Part shown: positions 16,352-25,403 of the stretch, piece after piece | Numbering within the stretch: the first letter of the stretch is position 1 | How the letters are laid out: every line of letters begins with the position of its first letter | Source: an uncultured Erysipelotrichaceae bacterium | GTDB taxonomy: Bacteria; Bacillota_I; Bacilli_A; RFN20; CAG-826 | Assembly: GCA_902800025.1 (NCBI GenBank) | Contig: CADCDA010000005.1 | Coordinates: 41,120 to 105,119, forward strand | Direction: 5' to 3' | Length of the DNA: 64,000 nucleotides | Translations under genes and position numbers: made by a program | The notes under the pieces: generated by a model | What the model saw: only the letters and a program-made list of their open reading frames with translations | Database searches by the model: none | Told to the model about the DNA's origin: nothing

Positions 16352-16780
16352 ATGAAAAAGAAATTATTCTTATTACCATTACTCGTCCTTCCTCTCTTAG
16401 TGGCTGGATGTAAGACCATGACCTATACTCCAAGAGTTCCATATCCAGGAATTCCTGAAGATCCAGGTACAGGTCCAGGAGGAGACGATCCAGGCGAACC
16501 AATTGAAAAGAACATGGTCGTCAACTTCTATCTCAATTATTCAAATTCTGATACCCCAATTTATACGATGGAATGGTGGAGCTTAAAAGCGTTAGGTGAA
16601 TGCCCAGAAGAGGCAATCTTAACTGACGCGGACGCTCCAGACCCACTCTATCCTAAATTCTTAGGCTATTCAGAATACCCATCATCAATTGATGAAAGCC
16701 ATTTGTGGGATTTCGCAAATGACTACAAACAAAGCAATATCCTTAACCTTTATGGTATCTGGGTTGCTCACGTTCAATAG
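16352..16780 (+). CDS. Small lipoprotein with Pro/Gly linker and InlB-repeat-like domain
   Basis: A 142-residue lipoprotein (VAGC, Cys20) of no recognised function. Residues 28-50 are a Pro/Gly/Asp-rich tether. Residues 54-142 form one beta-rich domain ending '...LWDFANDYKQSNILNLYGIWV', a pattern like the Listeria-Bacteroides (InlB B-type) repeat whose last strand normally reads 'LYA.W'. AGGAGG precedes the ATG. It sits between pullulanase and the solute-binding protein in the starch operon, so a role in surface attachment to substrate or spacing of other proteins is plausible but inferred only from context. Confidence 0.75.
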   Translation: MKKKLFLLPLLVLPLLVAGCKTMTYTPRVPYPGIPEDPGTGPGGDDPGEPIEKNMVVNFYLNYSNSDTPIYTMEWWSLKALGECPEEAILTDADAPDPLYPKFLGYSEYPSSIDESHLWDFANDYKQSNILNLYGIWVAHVQ

Positions 16781-16795
16781 AAAGGAGTAAAACAA

Positions 16796-18079
16796 ATGAG
16801 AAAAAATATTAAATATTTAGCTTTCATTCCTGTCCTCCTTTTAGCGAGCTGTAACTTCAAATTCTCTTATTCTTTACCTGATGGAGTCACTTTCTTTACT
16901 GGATCTGGCACATGGGATGGTGGAGATGAATCATTTGATGACTCAGGTAAATATGAAATTAAGGTCTGGGTTGATAGCAAGATTCAAAGTTTGACTGAAG
17001 CCCAAATCAACAACTTTGCCGCTGTTAGTGGTGGCAAATACACGATTAGTGCGACAGTTCAAGCAATGTCCGAAGGTGAAGCTGCTAGCAAGATGCTTCA
17101 AGACGTTTCTAGTGGCGCTGATATCTTCATCTTCGCTCAAGACCAATTATCAAGATTAAAGACCGCTAATGCATTAGCTGCCTTTGATACATCTTTAACT
17201 GCTCACCTTAAATCCACTAATAGCGCAGACTCAATTAAGGCTGCTTCTATCGGAGATAAGATGTATGCTTTCCCAACTACAAGTGATAACGGATATTTCC
17301 TTTATTACGATAGTTCTGTGGTTAATAGCGAACAAGTTAAAGACATGACTACATTACTTTCTGCTTTGAAAGCCAAGAAAAAGAAACTCAACTTTGATCG
17401 AAAGAACGGATTCTATGCGGCAAGTTATTTCTTAGCCACAGGCTGTTATTCACATTGGACTATCGACGAAAAGTCTGGTAGTTTCCTTGGTTATGATGAT
17501 AACTACAATTCCGCGAATGGTATCAAAGCTGGTATGGCATATCGTGAACTCGCAGATAACTCTGTTGTTGCGACAAAGTCAACATGGACCAACTCTGCTG
17601 GAGCGATTATCACTGGTGTTTGGGAATATGAATATATTAAGAGCCAATTTGGCGATAATTTAAGATGCACCGAACTCCCAAGCTTCACATATAATGGTGA
17701 AACATTCCATATGTCTTCCTTTGATGGATATAAACTCATGGGTGTTAAACCTCAAGCAGACAAGAAAAAAGCTAGTGTGTGCCGTAAACTCGCTGAATAC
17801 CTCACAAACGGTGAAAATCAACTTAATAGATTTAAACAAGTTTCTTGGGGTCCAACAAATATTGAAGCGAGCCAAAGCTCTGATGTTTTAGCTCACCCAG
17901 CCTTAGCAGCCTTAGCGGCACAACACGAATATGCAGCCCAACAAGAACAATGCCCAGGTGCATGGTTCAACTCATTGGGTGGTTTAGCTGGTAGTATCGC
18001 TACTGGTAGTTCTCAAAGTGATATTCAAACGCTTTTAGATAACTATACTGCTGGCTTACCAACATTATTGGATGATTAA
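16796..18079 (+). CDS. Maltodextrin ABC transporter solute-binding lipoprotein
   Basis: A 427-residue lipoprotein (LASC, Cys19) of the family 1 extracellular solute-binding proteins (MalE-like). After a short tether, the two-lobed binding fold is recognisable from 'IKVWVDSKIQSLTEAQINNFAA', 'GADIFIFAQDQLSRLKTANALAAFD' and 'TTSDNGYFLYYDSSVV'. The C-terminal helices near residues 370-420 are Ala-rich. It should capture maltodextrins released by the upstream enzymes and deliver them to MalF/MalG. AAAGGAG lies close before the ATG. Substrate preference is inferred from the operon. Confidence 0.9.
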   Translation: MRKNIKYLAFIPVLLLASCNFKFSYSLPDGVTFFTGSGTWDGGDESFDDSGKYEIKVWVDSKIQSLTEAQINNFAAVSGGKYTISATVQAMSEGEAASKMLQDVSSGADIFIFAQDQLSRLKTANALAAFDTSLTAHLKSTNSADSIKAASIGDKMYAFPTTSDNGYFLYYDSSVVNSEQVKDMTTLLSALKAKKKKLNFDRKNGFYAASYFLATGCYSHWTIDEKSGSFLGYDDNYNSANGIKAGMAYRELADNSVVATKSTWTNSAGAIITGVWEYEYIKSQFGDNLRCTELPSFTYNGETFHMSSFDGYKLMGVKPQADKKKASVCRKLAEYLTNGENQLNRFKQVSWGPTNIEASQSSDVLAHPALAALAAQHEYAAQQEQCPGAWFNSLGGLAGSIATGSSQSDIQTLLDNYTAGLPTLLDD

Positions 18080-18090
18080 AGGAGGGTTTT

Positions 18091-19596
18091 ATGGCAAATA
18101 CAAACGAATTAGAATTGCTTAAAAAGACGAAGCTCCAAAGAATGGGAATCAACTTTGTTGCCTTCTTTAAATCAATTCCAACAAAAATCAAAAATTTAGG
18201 ATTATCTATTTGGGGAGCCTTAAAGAAATTCTTCTGGGGAATCGTCAATTTCTTCAAGTTTATTGGCGTGACCTTTGTCAAAGGTGATTGGAAAACAAAA
18301 GTTTCCTACTTCATCATGGGCTTTGGTAGCATCTTCAGAGGACAATGGTTAAGAGGTATTCTCTTCCTCCTGTTTGAAGTCGTATTTATTCTTTATATGG
18401 TACTTCTTGGTGGTGGATACTTCTCTAAACTATATATCTTAGGTACTCAAGAAACGATTACCCTTGATGATGGCACAAAGATTCAAGGCGACCAATCCTT
18501 CAGCATCCTCCTTTATGGTGTGTTAACTATCTTCTTTATCGCTGCGCTTATTTATACTTGGTATCTCAATATCAAGCAAAATAAGATTGCTGAAGAAATC
18601 ATTAAAGAAGAAAAGAAGCTCGAAACTGCGAAGGATGATCTCCGTGCTATGGTGGATAAGAACTTCCACAAAACATTATTATCACTTCCTACCCTTGGTA
18701 TTGTAATCTTTACAATCTTGCCAATCTTCTTCATGGTCTTAATTGCCTTTACCGATTACGATAAGCAACACGCGACCTTGTTTGGATGGGTTGGACTTGA
18801 TAACTTCAAACAATTATTTACATGGACCGCTGGTGGAAAATCATTCTCAGCGACATTCGGGCAAATCTTATTATGGACGCTTGTCTGGGCCTTCTTCGCC
18901 ACATTTACTAACTACTTCTTAGGTATGTTAGTGGCGATGCTCATTAACAAGAAAGGTATCAAGATGAAGAAGTTATGGAGAACAATCCTCGTCTTCTCTA
19001 TTGCTATCCCTCAATTTATTTCCATTCTTTACGTCTCACAGATGTTTGCAACAGATGGTCTAATTAATGGTTTATTTGGAACGATTGCTGGCTGGTTTGG
19101 TAATCATAACTTCCAACCAATCGATTTCTGGGGTGACCCAATGCTAGCGCGTATTACCGTTATCATTATTAATATTTGGATTGGTGTTCCATATTTGATG
19201 CTTGTTGTTACAGGTATCTTAATGAACATCCCTGCTGACTTATATGAGTCCGCGAATATTGATGGTGCGAATGCATGGCAACAATATTCGAAGATTACTC
19301 TTCCATACATGCTCTTTATTACTGGACCATACTTATTAACAAGCTTTACTGGTAACATGAACAACTTCAACGTTATCTACTTGTTAACTGGTGGTGGACC
19401 AATCAACACTGAAATGTATGGCGACGCTGGTAGCACTGACTTACTTATCACTTGGCTTTATTCCTTAGCGGTTAGTGATTCCGACTATAAGTTCGCCGCG
19501 GTTATCGGTATCATGGTCTTCATCGTGGTCTCAGTTATCTCCTTAGTGGTGTATAACTTGATTCCATCAACAAAGAACGAGGAGGAATTCCAATAA
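18091..19596 (+). CDS. malF: Maltodextrin ABC permease MalF
   Basis: A 501-residue permease with eight or so membrane helices. The N-terminal ~90 residues are a basic, amphipathic extension before the first helix, followed by two helices, a charged coiled stretch (about residues 165-190) and then the core binding-protein-dependent permease domain. The EAA loop that contacts the ATPase is 'ESANIDGANAWQQYSKITLP' near residue 390. Its last codon overlaps the first base of malG (stop TAA shares the A of ATG). The similar N-terminal extension and internal loop are usual in Bacillota MalF. Confidence 0.93.
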   Translation: MANTNELELLKKTKLQRMGINFVAFFKSIPTKIKNLGLSIWGALKKFFWGIVNFFKFIGVTFVKGDWKTKVSYFIMGFGSIFRGQWLRGILFLLFEVVFILYMVLLGGGYFSKLYILGTQETITLDDGTKIQGDQSFSILLYGVLTIFFIAALIYTWYLNIKQNKIAEEIIKEEKKLETAKDDLRAMVDKNFHKTLLSLPTLGIVIFTILPIFFMVLIAFTDYDKQHATLFGWVGLDNFKQLFTWTAGGKSFSATFGQILLWTLVWAFFATFTNYFLGMLVAMLINKKGIKMKKLWRTILVFSIAIPQFISILYVSQMFATDGLINGLFGTIAGWFGNHNFQPIDFWGDPMLARITVIIINIWIGVPYLMLVVTGILMNIPADLYESANIDGANAWQQYSKITLPYMLFITGPYLLTSFTGNMNNFNVIYLLTGGGPINTEMYGDAGSTDLLITWLYSLAVSDSDYKFAAVIGIMVFIVVSVISLVVYNLIPSTKNEEEFQ

Positions 19597-20462
19597 TGGC
19601 AGATAAAAAATCAATGTCAATGTCGAAGAAACGTCGTATTGGCAATATCGTGACTTATGTCGTCCTCATTCTCGTTTCAGTGATTTGGATCTTACCGTTC
19701 GTCTTCCTCGTGTTACAGTCATTCAGAACTGAAAATACAGGTATCGTTAACTACGTATTTCCACATCAATGGGGATTTGATAACTATATCTTCTTATTCT
19801 CCGCTGAAACAAACTTCTTACAATGGTATTTCAATACCTTCATCATCGCGTTGTTTGTCTGTGTTCTTCAAACAGCCATGCAATTCATGATGAGCTATAC
19901 CTTATCAAGATTTAGATTCAAACTTCGTAAGCCATTAATGAACGTTATGCTTGTTCTAGGTATGTTCCCTGGCTTCTTAACGATGATTGTTCTCTATCAA
20001 GTCTTGAAGGCTGTTGGACTTACTGGAGATAACGCTGTTCCAGGTTTAATCCTTGTCTCAGTCGCTAGTAGTGGTATGGGCTATTATGTTTCTAAAGGTT
20101 TCTTAGATACATTACCAAAATCACTTGATGAAGCGGCCCGTGTAGACGGAGCGACAAGAATGGAAATCTTCTTCAAAGTTATTCTTCCACTTTGTAAGCC
20201 AATTCTTATTTACACAGTATTGACCTCATTTATGGGTCCTTGGGGCGATTACATCTTCGCATCTGTCATCGCGCTTGGTTCTGAAACAGGTCTTAACGTC
20301 GCTGCTGGTTTATACACTTGGTTAGGCCAGTCGATGATCTCTAATAACTTCACTCATTTCTGTGCCGGTGGTGTTATTGTTGCAATTCCAGTCATGGTCT
20401 TGTTCATGTTCCTTCAAAAATACTATGTTGAAGGTGTTACTGGTGGCGCAGTTAAAGGATAG
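19596..20462 (+). CDS. malG: Maltodextrin ABC permease MalG
   Basis: A 288-residue permease with six membrane helices, partner of MalF. The EAA loop 'DEAARVDGATRMEIFFKVILP' is near residue 185. Length and C-terminal 'YVEGVTGGAVKG' ending are typical of MalG, where the C-terminal tail can insert into the ATPase dimer. GAGGAAT lies before the ATG inside the end of malF, and the two genes overlap by one base. Confidence 0.94.
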   Translation: MADKKSMSMSKKRRIGNIVTYVVLILVSVIWILPFVFLVLQSFRTENTGIVNYVFPHQWGFDNYIFLFSAETNFLQWYFNTFIIALFVCVLQTAMQFMMSYTLSRFRFKLRKPLMNVMLVLGMFPGFLTMIVLYQVLKAVGLTGDNAVPGLILVSVASSGMGYYVSKGFLDTLPKSLDEAARVDGATRMEIFFKVILPLCKPILIYTVLTSFMGPWGDYIFASVIALGSETGLNVAAGLYTWLGQSMISNNFTHFCAGGVIVAIPVMVLFMFLQKYYVEGVTGGAVKG

Positions 20463-20473
20463 GAGGCTATATT

Positions 20474-21811
20474 ATGGCAACTGTAAAATTAACAAACGTA
20501 AAGAAAATATACCCTGGCAGTGTCAATGCAACCGTGCATGATTTCAATCTTGACATTGCCGATAAAGAATTCATCGTCTTCGTCGGACCTTCTGGATGTG
20601 GCAAATCGACAACTTTGAGAATGGTCGCTGGACTTGAAGACATTTCCGGTGGAACAGTCGAGATTGATGGAGAAGTCGTTAACGATCTCCAACCAAAAGA
20701 TCGTCACATCTCCATGGTCTTCCAAAACTATGCCTTATATCCTCACCTCACAGTTTATGAAAATATCGCTTTCCCATTAAGACTCCAAAAGAATCCAAAG
20801 ATGAGCCAAGATGAGATTTACGAAAGAGTGACTAATGCCGCTCAAATCTTAGGTATTACTCAATACTTAACTCGTAAACCAAAAGCCTTATCTGGTGGAC
20901 AAAGACAAAGAGTCGCTATCGGTAGAGCGATGGTTAAGGATTGTAAGGTCTTCCTCATGGATGAACCATTATCAAACCTCGATGCGAAATTACGTAACCA
21001 AATGAGAGCGGAAATTATTCTTTTAAGAAAGAGAATTAATACGACCTTTATTTATGTTACTCACGATCAAACTGAAGCTATGACCTTAGGTGATAGAATC
21101 GTTTGTATGAAAGATGGCTATATCATGCAAGTTGGAACACCAACCGAATTATTTGATTGGCCAGCCAACTTATTCGTCGCTCAATTCATTGGCGCTCCAA
21201 TGATGAACACGATTAAGACCGAATTAACTAAAGAAGGAAACAAATATTATGTTTCCCCATTCGGATATAAGCTCGAAGTTACTGGCGATAAAGGTAAGCT
21301 CTTAAACGACCGCAAGGTTGAACCAAAAGAGATTTACTTAGGTGTTAGACCAGAACACGTCACTTTGGTCAAGGAAGGGGCTAAAAACGGCTTCCCAGTG
21401 ACAATCTTAGTTAATGAAATGATGGGAAGTGAATATCACTTACACGTTCAAACAGAAGATGGCACTAAACTCGTTGTTAGAATTCCAACCATTAACTTAA
21501 GCGAAGAAGAAAGAGCGAAGATGGTGGCAGGCGAAGTGATTCATGTCGCATTTGAAGGCAAAGCTATGCACTTCTTTGATATTGAAACAGAATATAACTT
21601 ATTAACTGATAATCAATATCATGCAGAAGATGATCCAGAAACACCAATCAAATCTAACGAAGCAGAAAGTGAACTCCCAGCGGAAACTTCTCCAGTAGAA
21701 GAACCAAAGGCTGAAGAAAAAGCTGAGGAAGCTAAACCAGAAGAAGCTTCTAAAGAAGAAGCGCCTGCTGAAGAAAAGAAGGAAGAAAAAGAAGAAGCTA
21801 AAAAGGAGTAA
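20474..21811 (+). CDS. msmX: MsmX/MalK-type sugar ABC ATPase with acidic C-terminal tail
   Basis: A 445-residue ATPase powering sugar import. Walker A GPSGCGKST (about residues 36-44), signature LSGGQRQR, Walker B VFLMDEPLSNLD and the switch His in THDQTEAMTLGD are intact. The regulatory OB-type domain follows (about 240-370). Family members usually end near residue 365-375; this one adds a roughly 65-residue tail (about 380-445) made almost only of Glu, Ala, Lys and Pro. The repeated GAA-GAA-type codons there suggest expansion of a simple repeat. Such ATPases often serve several sugar importers. AGGAGG precedes the ATG. Confidence 0.94.
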   Translation: MATVKLTNVKKIYPGSVNATVHDFNLDIADKEFIVFVGPSGCGKSTTLRMVAGLEDISGGTVEIDGEVVNDLQPKDRHISMVFQNYALYPHLTVYENIAFPLRLQKNPKMSQDEIYERVTNAAQILGITQYLTRKPKALSGGQRQRVAIGRAMVKDCKVFLMDEPLSNLDAKLRNQMRAEIILLRKRINTTFIYVTHDQTEAMTLGDRIVCMKDGYIMQVGTPTELFDWPANLFVAQFIGAPMMNTIKTELTKEGNKYYVSPFGYKLEVTGDKGKLLNDRKVEPKEIYLGVRPEHVTLVKEGAKNGFPVTILVNEMMGSEYHLHVQTEDGTKLVVRIPTINLSEEERAKMVAGEVIHVAFEGKAMHFFDIETEYNLLTDNQYHAEDDPETPIKSNEAESELPAETSPVEEPKAEEKAEEAKPEEASKEEAPAEEKKEEKEEAKKE

Positions 21812-21817
21812 GCCAGT

Positions 21818-22216
21818 ATGTTTAAGTTAGACAAGAAAAAGAAAAGAATGCTTGCATACGTTGGTATCATCGGTGGATGTGCTGTTTTGGCTTTAACTTT
21901 CTTCTCTATCTGTCAATTTGAAAAGGCAAAATTTAAAGCTTCTGAAACAATGAAAAGCTCGAGCCAAATGAGTCTTGATAACATTCTTAATAAAGACTCT
22001 ACTGCATTGACAAGTGAGACGAGTACTTATCACGATTTAGCGGTTTTCTGGCAATCAGTGACTGAAGATTTTACAAAAATCTCTGCTCAGAACGCCGGAG
22101 CATATAAAGGTACCGCTATTCCAGCGTATATCTTCTCAATGGCGACACTTGTTTCATTCGGCTTAGTTCTTAAAGACGCTGAAAAGGTCAAAGAACAAGA
22201 AGAAAAAGAAGTGTAG
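21818..22216 (+). CDS. Two-helix membrane protein at the end of the starch operon
   Basis: A 132-residue protein I do not recognise. A basic N-terminus (KLDKKKKR) precedes a membrane helix at residues 12-33. A soluble, Ser/Thr-rich segment faces the opposite side (about 34-100), then a second helix (about 103-120) and a short charged tail follow. It starts seven bases after the ATPase gene with a GGAG site, and a terminator follows, so it is co-expressed with the transporter. It might be a small accessory of the importer, but this is inference from position only. Confidence 0.72.
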   Translation: MFKLDKKKKRMLAYVGIIGGCAVLALTFFSICQFEKAKFKASETMKSSSQMSLDNILNKDSTALTSETSTYHDLAVFWQSVTEDFTKISAQNAGAYKGTAIPAYIFSMATLVSFGLVLKDAEKVKEQEEKEV

Positions 22217-22236
22217 CTACATTTATAAAACATTAG

Positions 22237-22260
22237 GCCGATTTCAATAATCGGCTTTTT
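22237..22260 (+). terminator. Terminator of the starch operon
   Basis: A perfect seven-base stem GCCGATT/AATCGGC with a five-base loop and a five-T run. Confidence 0.88.
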
Positions 22261-22281
22261 GTGTGCTTTTATAAATAAAAG

Positions 22282-22290
22282 TGATATATT
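22282..22290 (+). promoter_or_regulatory. Extended -10 promoter, predicted leaderless start
   Basis: TGA-TATATT, an extended -10 element ending six bases before the ATG at 22297; no convincing -35 and no Shine-Dalgarno. Expected +1 is the first base of the start codon. Confidence 0.45.
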
Positions 22291-22296
22291 TATGTC

Positions 22297-22782
22297 ATGC
22301 AAGAAAAAGAGAAGAAAATATTTATCGGCTTATGTGTTGGAAGTGTTCTTTCGTTTTTATTATGTGGATATTCTCTTATCGCTTGCTTCGCTACTGAATC
22401 AAGTGGACCAGAGTTAGGAACTTATATTCTTGAAGTTTCATATTTATTTTTGCATCTTATCTTTTGTGCGATAGTGTTCTATCTCTCTTTAAGAGCGGTT
22501 AGGGTTGGATCTTTCTTTGTAAAGAATGTTATCTATCGTGTTGATGGAATAGTGTATAAAAATAGAAGAATTGTGTTATCTATTTTCTGTGGTTTATTCT
22601 TTGCGATATTTGTTTATGCGCTTATTCAAGGAATACTGATGACTCTTCCTTTAGCGAATGAGCTAGGAAAAGTCGTGTGGCACGATATTATGAATGGAAC
22701 ATTCCTATTATCAATTGTCTTCTTCATTATTGTTATCTACCCAATCGTGCCTTATACATCAAACAATAAACACGCGGAATGA
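22297..22782 (+). CDS. Four-helix membrane protein of unknown function
   Basis: A 161-residue integral membrane protein with four hydrophobic helices (about residues 9-31, 42-66, 92-114 and 130-150). A basic loop 'RVDGIVYKNRR' lies between helices two and three. No motif that names a family is visible. It is transcribed alone: the starch-operon terminator lies upstream and its own terminator overlaps the stop codon. It lacks a ribosome binding site, which together with the -10 box six bases upstream predicts a leaderless message. Confidence 0.75.
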   Translation: MQEKEKKIFIGLCVGSVLSFLLCGYSLIACFATESSGPELGTYILEVSYLFLHLIFCAIVFYLSLRAVRVGSFFVKNVIYRVDGIVYKNRRIVLSIFCGLFFAIFVYALIQGILMTLPLANELGKVVWHDIMNGTFLLSIVFFIIVIYPIVPYTSNNKHAE

Positions 22783-22797
22783 ACCGCGTTTTATTTT
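22772..22797 (+). terminator. Terminator overlapping the stop codon
   Basis: Stem ACGCGG/CCGCGT with a six-base loop, followed by TTTATTTT. The TGA stop of the 22297 gene lies in and next to the loop, so the last codons form the hairpin. Confidence 0.8.
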
Positions 22798-22811
22798 GCC
22801 TATAAAAATAG

Positions 22812-22842
22812 TTCACTATCTTTTATTTAATTGATATATAAT
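22812..22842 (+). promoter_or_regulatory. Putative promoter of the first surface protein
   Basis: TTCACT (22812-22817) and TATATAAT (22835-22842), a 17 to 19-base spacer depending on register. The predicted leader is about 80 bases and ends in AAAGGAGAAC before ATG 22929. Confidence 0.4.
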
Positions 22843-22928
22843 ATCATTAACGACATATATTCACGTCTAATCTAGCTTTCTAGTTTTTAGGTGTGTTTAT
22901 TGTACAAATTAATCTAAAGGAGAACTTT

Positions 22929-25160
22929 ATGAAGAAAGGATTAATTATTACATCTGCTTTAGCCTTGCTTTTTGGTACCGCTGTTGCCGTTGGTGCACAG
23001 CCAAAAAAGGTTGCTAAGGTTGAAGCCGCTACACAAACCACGGTCTACTGTGCGATTGATGCTTCTACATTAGGAACCTATACCCTAAAATTAAACGTCA
23101 ATCGTCAAGGCGATGGAGACAATTGGCAATCATATGTGATGGATGATTTGGGAGATACTTATGAAACAAAGAAGATTTTCTCAAAAACATTTACCGATTT
23201 ATATGATGGTTTAGGCGCTATTCAATTCCAACTTTACAATGGTGAAGAATGGGTTGAACAAGATCAAGTGTTTGGACCAAAAACATGGACCTCTCCTACT
23301 GTGTATAACAACAAGTTACACGTTTATAAAGGAACTGGTTGGGTAGACTATACTCCAACAAAATATACTGTTTCTGTTAATTTGACCGATGGAGAAGGTA
23401 ATGTTACTAGTACCAAAGAAGAACAAGTTTTTAAGAATAGTCTTCCAGCTACACCTGCGCTTACCTACGGACAAAGGTTCAGCGGTTGGTTTAGTGATAA
23501 AGATTTAACTCTTGGTAACGAAGTTAGCGCAATTACATCTGATTGTGCAGTCTACGGACACATTGAAACTGTACCAACACACAGATACACATTAGATGTT
23601 TCTTCTGTCGATATTCTATTTACCAATCCATATTTCTATGCATGGGATGCAGTAGGACATAACGCAGAATGGCCAGGACAAGCTGTCACTGATGGCAAAT
23701 TCACAGTTCCTGAAGGCGCAGGATTTGTTATTGTGAGTTTCCCTGAAGAAGAAGGAAGAAAACAAACGATTGATATTTCTCAACCAACTTCACCTGTTGC
23801 AGATGAAACACTTATTATCACAGATACAGTTCTTGAAGGAAAATATGATGCTTATTGGCAATTAGACGAAGAAGCTCCAGCGGATGGTTTCTATCTTGTC
23901 GGTACAAAGAATAACTACAAATTTAGAAATGCCTCATATATTTCTGAAATCGCAAAAGATATCGATGGTAATGTCGGCTATTTAGGTGGCTACGTTGCTG
24001 AAGCAAACGAAAAGGTTACTATTCGTAAATCATTCAAAAACATTCCTGGTTGGATTAGTAGTGATGATCCAGCTGAAGGTAGTCCAGAACAAAAGGCATA
24101 TGGATATAAAGATGGTGGAGATTTCAAATTCACAGTCGCTGGAACATATGACATCTTTGTTCACGAAGATGGTTTCTATGTTGCAGAACATGAAGCAAAT
24201 AGAATTCGCATTGGTGTTGTTAGCCGTTTATATAAAGGAAATACATTATATTCCTTTGAAAACGGTCCATCACAAAACTCTATTGCTGGGGCAGAATTTA
24301 CTCCTAGAGCATATGAAGTTGCTGGACATCATTTCATCGGATTCTATTCAGACATATCTTGCACAACTCCATTTGATGATGGAACAAAACTTGATTATGA
24401 CACAACCATATATGCGAAATTCATTAAAGCCGGATATTACACAATTAGTGGTGCTGGCGAATGGAAGATTGTAAATGCTGTTGCGATGAATACTGAAGAT
24501 ATTGGTGTAAACAATAAAGCAGAAGCTGCTATTACTGTTTCAGCTGTTAATGAAACTTATTCATTCGTCTATTATAACGAAGAAGGTGAGATGGCTGGAC
24601 ACGCAGGCTTAGGCGCTTCATATGATTACGTTGAAGACGAAAGTGATCACATCAAATTCACAAAGACAGGTACATATACAGTTTATTGGAGCAACACCGA
24701 TAACAAACTTTATGTCAATGGTGGATTACAAGCGTTCTATAGTAACTTCATTAGCTCAATGGCCGCTGTTTGTAACGAACAAGGCGAATACGCTACAGAA
24801 GAAGCATACAATGCTGTTAAGGCTGCATGGTTACAACAAAAGGCTGCTTATGAAGCATTAAGTTCAGCAGACAAAAAGACAATCTCTGATATCGGCTTCG
24901 ATGGTGGTAGTACTGATCCAGAAGCAGACCAATCCTTAAAGATGGTTGCTAAGTATCATTACATCGTCTATAAATATGGCACAGCCGAATTTAATGACTT
25001 TATCTGGAATCAAAATCTTGCTGCTAATAATTCGTTCAGTTTACCATATGAACGTATCAGCACAAGCAATAGTGATATTATCGTTATCACAATTATCGCT
25101 GCAACAGTCGCAGCAATCTCTGTCGGCGTGTTCTTCATGCTTAAGAGAAAACACGACTAA
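22929..25160 (+). CDS. Membrane-anchored surface protein with starch-binding and InlB-like modules
   Basis: A 743-residue surface protein. It has a signal peptide (about residues 1-33) and a beta-rich N-domain (about 34-140). An InlB-repeat-like domain (about 142-220) follows, then a CBM26-like stretch with 'YFYAWD...NAEWPGQAV' (about 225-300), further beta domains including 'FIGFYSDISCTTPF...DTTIYAKF', and a helical module near 600-700 ('AVKAAWLQQKAAYEALSSADKKTI', later 'YHYIVYKYGTAEFNDF'). A C-terminal membrane helix with a basic end (KRKHD) closes the protein. There is no LPXTG. I chose ATG 22929 because AAAGGAGAAC stands just upstream and the signal peptide begins there. The same plan recurs in the next two genes. 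No catalytic motif is seen; role inferred as binding starch at the cell surface. Confidence 0.85.
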   Translation: MKKGLIITSALALLFGTAVAVGAQPKKVAKVEAATQTTVYCAIDASTLGTYTLKLNVNRQGDGDNWQSYVMDDLGDTYETKKIFSKTFTDLYDGLGAIQFQLYNGEEWVEQDQVFGPKTWTSPTVYNNKLHVYKGTGWVDYTPTKYTVSVNLTDGEGNVTSTKEEQVFKNSLPATPALTYGQRFSGWFSDKDLTLGNEVSAITSDCAVYGHIETVPTHRYTLDVSSVDILFTNPYFYAWDAVGHNAEWPGQAVTDGKFTVPEGAGFVIVSFPEEEGRKQTIDISQPTSPVADETLIITDTVLEGKYDAYWQLDEEAPADGFYLVGTKNNYKFRNASYISEIAKDIDGNVGYLGGYVAEANEKVTIRKSFKNIPGWISSDDPAEGSPEQKAYGYKDGGDFKFTVAGTYDIFVHEDGFYVAEHEANRIRIGVVSRLYKGNTLYSFENGPSQNSIAGAEFTPRAYEVAGHHFIGFYSDISCTTPFDDGTKLDYDTTIYAKFIKAGYYTISGAGEWKIVNAVAMNTEDIGVNNKAEAAITVSAVNETYSFVYYNEEGEMAGHAGLGASYDYVEDESDHIKFTKTGTYTVYWSNTDNKLYVNGGLQAFYSNFISSMAAVCNEQGEYATEEAYNAVKAAWLQQKAAYEALSSADKKTISDIGFDGGSTDPEADQSLKMVAKYHYIVYKYGTAEFNDFIWNQNLAANNSFSLPYERISTSNSDIIVITIIAATVAAISVGVFFMLKRKHD

Positions 25161-25186
25161 TCAATTAAGATTATAAATTAACAACT

Positions 25187-25212
25187 AGGCCAGGGGAGAC
25201 CCTGGTCTTTTT
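25187..25212 (+). terminator. Terminator after the first surface-protein gene
   Basis: Stem GGCCAGGG/CCCTGGTC (one G-U pair) with a short loop and TTTTT. Confidence 0.85.
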
Positions 25213-25246
25213 GTGTCACTATATCAAAGATATCGATATTTTGTTG

Positions 25247-25275
25247 TTGTCTTTATATTTGTATAAAAATATAAT
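25247..25275 (+). promoter_or_regulatory. Promoter of the second surface-protein gene (duplicated unit)
   Basis: TTGTCT (25247-25252), a 17-base spacer and a consensus TATAAT (25270-25275). The spacer, the flanks and the roughly 120-base leader resemble those of the next gene, showing a duplicated regulatory unit. Confidence 0.75.
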
Positions 25276-25403
25276 AATCGTATATTAGTTTTTTGAAATT
25301 ATTTGAATGATTTCAGGAAAATATAAAAGAATCAAAGCGACAAACAAATCATTTGTCGTATTTAATTACCATTGTATTTCTTATCTTTGATTGGAGTATG
25401 ACT

